In this document: positions 5,701 to 9,238 of the stretch, one piece after another
Numbering within the stretch: position 1 is the stretch's first letter
How the letters are laid out: each line of letters starts with the position of its first letter
Source: JADHUC01 sp964617665
Lineage (GTDB): Bacteria; Planctomycetota; Planctomycetia; Pirellulales; Pirellulaceae
Assembly: GCA_964617665.1 (NCBI GenBank)
Contig: CAZUAH010000548.1
Span: 1-9,238, forward strand
Length of the DNA stretch: 9,238 bases
Reading direction: 5' to 3'
The notes under the pieces: model-generated
What the model was told of the DNA's origin: nothing
Databases searched by the model: none
The model's input: only the letters and a program-made list of their open reading frames with translations
Program-made: the position numbers and the translations under genes

Positions 5701-8700
5701 CGAGAAGTCCTACAGGAGCCCGACCTGAATGCCCGTCGTCGATTCCTTGAGCGCTGGTTCACGCAAGGCGATGCCGTCGACGCGCTGCTTGAAGAAGGCC
5801 TGTTCGACACGCTGTATGGGGCGGCGACAGTGGATCCCGATCCCGTACAGGAACGGCGATTGCTCGGATACCTGCTGACCAAACAGACCGCCATTCAGTG
5901 CCTCGCGGACAAAGGCAAACTCGACGTTCTGATGCGTGTTCTTGTCGAGGAGACAGAAGACTCGGGCCGCTCTTCTTGCCTGCAGACTATCGTGCAGAAC
6001 GCCAACGCACTTAAAGCCGTACTGGCCGACGGCCGTTTCGATGAAGTTCTGGGGATCATCAACCGACAGCGAGAAGAATACTCACGTCATTCGCTACTGG
6101 CCTCTTTCTTGTTGAGCACGGCAACGCTGGAATACCTGGCAAAGAAGGACCAGATTGGTCGACTTAGCGAAGAGATTGGCCGTCAGAATGACACAAACTT
6201 GCGACGGCAATTCGTTCAACGCTTGCTGTATTACGATACCGGCAAGCGGCTCTTGGGCGAGGCCAAGTTGGGCGAAGAATTGGTCGCCATTCTAAAGGCT
6301 GAGCCCGACGAGAAACAACGCCAGTCGGCAGCCCGTTCAATTCTGACCAGTACGAACCTGTGGGGCGCACTCGTCAACAGCGGCCAAGTGAACGTCCTTC
6401 ACGAGATCGCTCAGTGGTATCCGGACGAAGAACAGCGCCGGACAAACTGGTGTCGGATTCTGTACGGACCGTCCGGTGTGCTGCCTTACCATCTTCGACG
6501 CGGCGAGCACGACGAAGCAAAGCGATTGCTGGAAGAGAATGCCGTCGATGCCTTGGGGCGACTACGGCTGGCCACCTACCTAATGGCGACTGGCCAAATC
6601 GACCAGAAGATCTCCGAGGTCCGCGGCCGCATGAAGCAAACCGCCAGCACGGACGACGCTCGCTTGCTCACCTACCTGTTGCGTGCCAACGGGGATCTGG
6701 AAGGTGCCTGTGAGGCTGCCCGTGAGGCTGAAGATGTCGGATTACTGAAAGCAGTATTGGTGGAAGCCCGTCATTGGTCCGAGGCAGCCGAATTGCAGGC
6801 CGCCGGGCCGTGTCCATTGCCGATCCCCGCGCATTATCGGCCCGCCGAGGTCGAGACCCATCAGAGAGCCGAGCAGTTGAGCCTTCTGGCAGCTTATCAT
6901 AGGCTCGGGGGTGACAAGGCCGCTTTCGAAAAGACAATCGCGGAAATCGTTGCATTGTCCGCCGCTAATCTAGAGGACAAGGCGTTACGCTGGATCTGCG
7001 TCGAGGCGTTACTGTTGAATCACCGCGTGGCCGAAGGCATGAGACTGACGGTCGAAACGTATCCGTCGCGGGCTTTCCATATGCACGCGTACCAGTATCA
7101 GTATCGTAAGGCATTGGAGATTGCGGGGTGGCGCGAAGACGGTACGATCGACCGTAACTGGCTGGATGCGCTTCCCGTCGAAGACGGCGATGCCGACAAG
7201 CAGTCGGTTGCACGACTTGAATTCGCGATCAGGGTCGCACGCACTTTGCATATGCTGGGAAAGCGCGACGAGGCCCTGCAGATTTTTGATCTTCTCGAAG
7301 GCTACGCCGACGAACAGCGAGAGGATCGCAATTCATCGGCACCGCGTCGGCAGTGCTGGCAACATCTTAGCGTTGCGCTGGCCGAGTTGGGATACCTCGA
7401 TCGCGCGTGGAAAGCCGGTGCACGCACCCTGCTGAGTTCGAATTCCCAGCCGCCCATGCTCTCGCGTCTATATCCCCAGCGGTACGAGGAAGCACGCGGC
7501 TGGTGGACCTTCTTCCGCAAGCGTCGTGAATCGGAACCACTGGTCGAGACGTTCGAACGAGTTCATTGCGTCATGAACGCCCCGCAGGATGAAGCCCCGG
7601 ACGATTTCACGGGATTGACCGAAGAGGCCATGGAGTTGGCCGAATCGCTGTCTGACCCTTACCGAGAGTACGTCTTGACCGCGGTCTGCGAGTCCAGTCG
7701 GCGTCGCGGTCGGCTTGACCTGGTGCGCGGCTGCTTCGAGAAGACGGACAAGTCCGATCCGAACGTCGCCTTAATACTGGCAGACATGCTGCGCGACGAT
7801 GAACAATGGGTCGAGGCAGCCGATGCATATTTCTGTACATGGGAGAACGACCGCAGTAATCTTGCAGCCCTTCACTTGGCCGGAGACGCGCTGGAACGAG
7901 CCAGCCAAATCGACGAAGGCCGGCAGCGCAAACAACAGGCCCATCTAATGGCCTTAGACAGTCGAGCGCGGCTAGACATGGCTCTAAGTCTGCTGCGACA
8001 CGGTTTGCGAGATGAGGGGATGGAACAGTTGCGTCTGGTGCTCCGCACGGCACCTTGCGAACACTGGGAATGGAGCGAAGCGGTGCGTCAGCTGGGCGAT
8101 CATTTGATTGACGAGAATCCATCCGAAGCCATCGAACTGTTTGAGTTGTCGCTCCTGGATGACCTGCGTGCCTACTTCTACTTGTTGAATAGCAAAGACT
8201 ACTTGCATACGCCATCAGTGATTCATCGGCTTCGCGCTCTCGCGGCGATCAACGCGAAGGACTTCGAAGCGGCGGAACGAGCAGTTCGATTGGCGCTTGT
8301 CGCTTCGCCGGGGGCGACGCGCGTGGCCGAAGACTTGGTTCCGCTACTAGAGCAGGCAGGGCGGAAGGAACAGGCCGACAAGTTGTTTGTAGATCTGCAT
8401 CGCGCATATTCCGAATGGACTGCAACCTATCCGGGCTGTGGGCTTCTGCACAACAACCTCGCCTGGATGTCTGCCCGCTGCGGTCGGCACTTGGGTAAAT
8501 CGCTGCGCCACGCCGCACGGGCAATCGAACTTGCGCCCAACAACGCCTCGTACCTGGACACTGTTGCCGAGTGTCATTTCCGGTTGGGAGATCGCGAGAC
8601 AGCCATCGGCTACTCTCGCCGTGCTGTCGAACTTCGCCCCGGATCGGAGTCGCTCAAGAGCCAACTCCACCGTTTCCAAGGCGATCCACTGCCGAATTGA
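2734..8700 (+). CDS. Giant exported HEAT/ARM-like/TPR alpha-solenoid protein
   Basis: The frame encodes 1,988 residues. Residues 1-20 have a hydrophobic stretch (WIVLAGLVSASLG) that looks like a short signal peptide, although it lacks the usual positive n-region. Residues about 28-90 resemble the HEAT-like helical pairs common in planctomycete exported proteins (LGDARFLVRRRASQFL, then RLRARRILEDF). Residues 139-1232 are about 28 tandem 39-residue ARM-like repeats, described separately. Residues about 1274-1988 are TPR-like. The clearest pair is at about 1907-1974 (NNLAW, RAIELAPNN, then LDTVAECHFRLGD and AVELRPGS); other probable units lie near 1493-1525 and 1676-1710. No catalytic motif or later membrane span is visible, so a scaffold or protein-binding role is inferred. 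ATG 2734 has only AGGGGG 4 nt upstream. The frame is open back to the preceding stop, so a non-ATG upstream start is conceivable. The gene probably shares a transcript with the DUF1598 gene. Confidence 0.88.
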   Translation: MGPWIVLAGLVSASLGQLEAEDPAPASKEAIQKAVRQLGDARFLVRRRASQFLWQQGLAAEPALKRAAESADRETRLRARRILEDFRYGILPNVPPDIVAIIRQFRDGNVNTRSLALQQLAEHERFDTAQRLIELEPEVTVRRQFLVYLMKNPRAVDHFLELDSLEKLIASVGADQEEAWRRNVVAQLLFSETMVQKLAGKGRLDVLVKVVEREKSADVRRQMLSMLFGNPRAVASLIVQDQLEFVLKLIAKEPDGQTRATWITGLLVSSDAIKRLVEENRLERVLEFAQQHLDAKQRSTVLQRLFRIPTVVEAILTKRGIDGLVALTATERDPAARGRMVAALVASSAVQQHVPEGARYELTIKLAREEKDASARGEYLKAVLASRAAYNLLRDQESRKALWDLAKEDVGKTASDWRGHVVYRILCTSSSEELLRDADETVWLLRFLREDPSTQHNVRIVERVVVNSRLRETLLGHGHFDAVLDLVQDLPADKRGRLMAQLFSVADPVKSLAGGKYVELMVKLAKDEDDAEARCQYLQGLFQNQTVMTALVEGGYYDDLWKLICREEDPVRHATLRGEFIKTNAVVDEVAKRDQADMLVKFAQAADNQETRLNYLRRLFSSQPAMSLLVDKGHYDVLFSLAQSDTEESSRAVLLGEFYTNTRVIERLIEKKQVAVLLEYSERHAEEEQLQIIWQRLFYNQQVVAALAQQGRTEAMIALAQRQEDKYFRATLIRSIFSVPAVLAMNAESKALVEMFRLLQKETTNTRQQVYYAITNRTETVATLIEKGGLDGLLGGLELESRPDTRGQMLARIIGHEKVVAHLVAKKRLELILRLAREQEDEKAQQQFFQGLFSSTTAIAALLEQGHYEALHELASSVSDSNRRAQHLAQLLTNSSTIQHLVAVKKIGLLLTLADETNDDQARRTVLTRILHSSSAVAALVEHGGFDRLVTMCRSVSDASARRRLLAELLRSEKAIEQLAAAETLRPTIREVLQEPDLNARRRFLERWFTQGDAVDALLEEGLFDTLYGAATVDPDPVQERRLLGYLLTKQTAIQCLADKGKLDVLMRVLVEETEDSGRSSCLQTIVQNANALKAVLADGRFDEVLGIINRQREEYSRHSLLASFLLSTATLEYLAKKDQIGRLSEEIGRQNDTNLRRQFVQRLLYYDTGKRLLGEAKLGEELVAILKAEPDEKQRQSAARSILTSTNLWGALVNSGQVNVLHEIAQWYPDEEQRRTNWCRILYGPSGVLPYHLRRGEHDEAKRLLEENAVDALGRLRLATYLMATGQIDQKISEVRGRMKQTASTDDARLLTYLLRANGDLEGACEAAREAEDVGLLKAVLVEARHWSEAAELQAAGPCPLPIPAHYRPAEVETHQRAEQLSLLAAYHRLGGDKAAFEKTIAEIVALSAANLEDKALRWICVEALLLNHRVAEGMRLTVETYPSRAFHMHAYQYQYRKALEIAGWREDGTIDRNWLDALPVEDGDADKQSVARLEFAIRVARTLHMLGKRDEALQIFDLLEGYADEQREDRNSSAPRRQCWQHLSVALAELGYLDRAWKAGARTLLSSNSQPPMLSRLYPQRYEEARGWWTFFRKRRESEPLVETFERVHCVMNAPQDEAPDDFTGLTEEAMELAESLSDPYREYVLTAVCESSRRRGRLDLVRGCFEKTDKSDPNVALILADMLRDDEQWVEAADAYFCTWENDRSNLAALHLAGDALERASQIDEGRQRKQQAHLMALDSRARLDMALSLLRHGLRDEGMEQLRLVLRTAPCEHWEWSEAVRQLGDHLIDENPSEAIELFELSLLDDLRAYFYLLNSKDYLHTPSVIHRLRALAAINAKDFEAAERAVRLALVASPGATRVAEDLVPLLEQAGRKEQADKLFVDLHRAYSEWTATYPGCGLLHNNLAWMSARCGRHLGKSLRHAARAIELAPNNASYLDTVAECHFRLGDRETAIGYSRRAVELRPGSESLKSQLHRFQGDPLPN
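3148..6429 (+). repeat. About 28 tandem 39-aa (117-bp) ARM-like coding repeats
   Basis: Residues 139-1232 of the giant protein divide into about 28 units averaging 39.07 residues. The phase holds over long distances: units start at residues 532, 610 (two units on) and 843 (six units on, one of them a residue short). Within a unit the recurrent positions are R3, L7, L10-F/L11, S/N13, A/V16-V17, L20-V21, G24, D27, L29, L32-A33 and an acidic D/E cluster at 36-38. This gives three short helices separated near positions 12-15 and 24. The tract NxxAVxxLVExGxLDxLL recalls the Armadillo core, although 39 residues is slightly shorter than a typical ARM repeat. The units have diverged strongly, so this is an old protein-level expansion and not a recent DNA tandem array. 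Degenerate units (for example residues about 370-450, where lengths reach 40-41) show local drift. Confidence 0.85.
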
Positions 8701-8740
8701 TCGGAATGAGTCGCGCTGGTGCGGGAGATCAATACAACCC

Positions 8741-8780
8741 AAAAGCCCGACTCCCCAGAGTGGAGAGCCGGGCCGATTTT
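8741..8780 (-). terminator. Intrinsic terminator, best fit to minus strand, possibly bidirectional
   Basis: Arms 8745-8757 and 8761-8773 form a 13-bp GC-rich stem around a 3-nt loop. Read on the minus strand, all 13 positions pair, two as G-U wobbles, and TTTT (8744-8741) follows the stem at once. Read on the plus strand the same two positions are A-C mismatches, and the TTTT (8777-8780) comes 3 nt after the stem. The geometry therefore favours termination of a minus-strand transcript. It may also stop readthrough from the giant gene, whose stop codon is about 45 bp away. Confidence 0.75.
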
Positions 8781-8857
8781 CTCGTAACCACTTATCGTTT
8801 GGTGATCAAGTGTCACGAGGGTGGTGGCTGCACGTGTCGGCAGCCCGCCGACCGCCG

Positions 8858-8902
8858 CTAAGTGCGGCCACCTCGTTGTTGGCTAGTACAGCAATATTCC
8901 AC
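8858..8902 (-). CDS. Candidate 14-codon mini-ORF behind a very strong ribosome-binding site
   Basis: GTG at 8902-8900 opens a frame ending at TAG 8860-8858, predicted product MEYCCTSQQRGGRT (start read as Met). GGAGG ends 7 nt before the GTG, which is optimal spacing. The peptide has adjacent cysteines and a basic, Gly/Arg-rich end; I recognise no family. Its last codons overlap the 5' arm of the inner stem of the candidate RNA, so translation would open that stem. No gene lies downstream on this strand before the terminator, so it is not an ordinary leader peptide for an operon. The peptide may be real, or the frame may only serve to load or stall a ribosome on the RNA. With only 14 codons, coding evidence is limited to the start context. 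Confidence 0.4.
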   Translation of the reverse strand: MEYCCTSQQRGGRT

Positions 8903-8904
8903 TA

Positions 8905-8918
8905 GATCACCTCCTTTC
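8905..8918 (-). promoter_or_regulatory. Full-length Shine-Dalgarno sequence (14-nt anti-SD complement)
   Basis: On the minus strand this reads GAAAGGAGGTGATC, the exact complement of the canonical bacterial 16S rRNA tail GATCACCTCCTTTC. Ordinary ribosome-binding sites here match 5-6 nt (AAGGAG at 1295). The 3' part, together with the GTG start, is also complementary to 8801-8812, so the site may be masked in one RNA conformation. Confidence 0.6.
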
Positions 8919-9133
8919 GCAACAGAGTTTCCCGCTTCGACCGCGTTAGCCAGAGATGCGGCCCCCTCGCGAGCTTAGCGTCCATCGCACCGCGTCAGTA
9001 CGATCCACTGAGACCATTCTTGGCAGAAAGTGGCCGGCGGGCAAGAGCAATCGCCGGATAACCGACAAATCGACGGGTGCAGACGAGCCCAGAATGCGCT
9101 GATTCCATTGGACACGCCCCCTGCAACCGGCGT
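8919..9133. other. Intergenic stretch without recognised gene
   Basis: I see no convincing gene, tRNA or repeat here. It should contain the promoter of the minus-strand small RNA, if that RNA is real, and upstream control sequence of the plus-strand apbE-like gene. A GCTAAC on the minus strand (8950-8945) is at best a poor -10 candidate with no matching -35. An 80-codon minus-strand frame (9217-8975) has no ribosome-binding site or family likeness and overlaps the start of the apbE-like gene. Confidence 0.5.
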
Positions 9134-9139
9134 TACAAT
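9109..9139 (+). promoter_or_regulatory. Promoter of apbE-like gene, probably leaderless
   Basis: TACAAT (9134-9139) matches 5 of 6 bases of the -10 consensus. Its last base is 7 nt before the ATG at 9147, so transcription would begin at or next to the start codon. No Shine-Dalgarno sequence lies between. A TGGACA (9109-9114) is a -35 candidate, but the 19-bp spacer is long. Confidence 0.45.
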
Positions 9140-9146
9140 AACGACT

Positions 9147-9238
9147 ATGGCACGGAACACCTCAGTTCGACACACATTGCGCCACGAGGCGATGGCGACG
9201 ACATTCGCAATCACCATCGCCAGCGACGATCGTCGATA
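9147..9238 (+). CDS. apbE: Probable FAD:protein FMN transferase (ApbE family), N-terminal 30 codons
   Basis: The frame starts at ATG 9147 and runs off the right edge. The visible residues include RHEAMATTFAITIAS followed by DDRR. This matches the N-terminal signature of ApbE proteins, where an H-x-AM-x-T-x-F-x-I strand is followed by a charged turn before the first long helix. ApbE proteins covalently attach FMN, taken from FAD, to threonines of partners such as Nqr and Rnf subunits, usually at the periplasmic face. No signal peptide is obvious in these 30 residues, so it would be a cytoplasmic variant or use another start. The start lacks a Shine-Dalgarno sequence but has a -10-like element just upstream. 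The call rests on one motif, so it is probable only; the catalytic Mg-binding residues are off the window. Confidence 0.62.
   Translation, partial: MARNTSVRHTLRHEAMATTFAITIASDDRR

Larger units (their letters stand above)
8741..8918 (-). ncRNA. Candidate structured small RNA with embedded mini-ORF
   Basis: Reading the minus strand from 8918 down, nested complementary segments occur. Outer stem: 8911-8900 with 8812-8801, 11 of 12 positions paired, single U-U mismatch. Inner stem: 8876-8862 with 8833-8815, about 14 pairs, interrupted by one C-A mismatch and a 4-nt bulge. Apical hairpin: 8852-8847 with 8841-8836, six pairs, 5-nt loop. The RNA then runs through a short linker into the terminator stem with its U-tract at 8744-8741. 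The transcript would be about 180 nt if it starts near the Shine-Dalgarno sequence; the true 5' end is not visible and no convincing promoter is seen upstream. It lies between the giant gene and the apbE-like gene, antisense to both. It is not recognisable as tmRNA, RNase P RNA or SRP RNA. It could be a planctomycete small RNA family, a peptide-coding RNA, or both. Existence as a transcript is inference; the complementarities are seen directly. Confidence 0.55.

Noticed and set aside
3148..6429. A 117-bp periodicity that might suggest a CRISPR-like or satellite DNA array.
   Set aside because: The repeats are conserved only at the amino-acid level in one frame, with strong nucleotide divergence and no constant repeat/variable spacer pattern.
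8438..8905. A 155-codon plus-strand frame crossing the end of the giant gene.
   Set aside because: It overlaps a clear TPR coding region in a different frame and runs through the terminator and structured RNA; no ribosome-binding site or recognisable motif.
8905..8918. Plus strand matches the last 14 nt of 16S rRNA, suggesting an rRNA gene remnant.
   Set aside because: The bases before it bear no resemblance to the conserved 16S 3' region; the match is better explained as a minus-strand Shine-Dalgarno sequence with a correctly spaced GTG.
8975..9217. An 80-codon minus-strand frame at the right end.
   Set aside because: No ribosome-binding site, no recognised motif, and it overlaps the apbE-like start in antisense.

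Overview
The window looks like chromosome of a planctomycete, probably a Pirellulales-type member. It has moderately high GC, a DUF1598-type exported protein (a family I know essentially only from planctomycetes), an FHA-GAF regulator that appears to be heading into a sigma-54 activator module, and a very large exported repeat protein with planctomycete-style HEAT and TPR sequence. These assignments come from reading the translations, not from searches.

Layout. Positions 1-1075 (minus strand) hold the N-terminal 358 codons of an FHA + GAF regulator whose C-terminus lies off the left edge. A 233-bp divergent intergenic region (1076-1308) carries a weak promoter candidate, an 11-bp direct repeat at exactly 63-bp spacing, and two back-to-back hairpins in the presumed leader of the next gene. 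Positions 1309-2676 (plus) encode a 455-aa secreted DUF1598-family protein. After 57 bp containing a perfect 7-bp hairpin that begins in the stop codon, 2734-8700 (plus) encodes a 1,988-aa protein. It has an apparent signal sequence, a short HEAT-like N-terminal part, about 28 tandem 39-residue ARM-like alpha-solenoid repeats, and a long TPR-like C-terminal third. The DUF1598 gene and the giant gene probably form one transcription unit. Neither function is known to me; together they suggest an exported or envelope-associated scaffold.

Positions 8701-9146 contain no conventional gene, but 8741-8918 is the most interesting part of the window. On the minus strand it reads as a compact small-RNA gene. 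It contains a Shine-Dalgarno stretch complementary over 14 nt to the canonical 16S rRNA 3' tail, a 14-codon reading frame starting with GTG, nested stems, and a downstream strand that could mask the ribosome-binding site and start codon. It ends in a textbook intrinsic terminator whose two non-Watson-Crick positions are G-U wobbles only on the minus strand. The window ends with the first 30 codons of a probable ApbE-type FAD:protein FMN transferase (9147 onward, plus). Its -10-like TACAAT lies so close to the ATG that the mRNA is probably leaderless.
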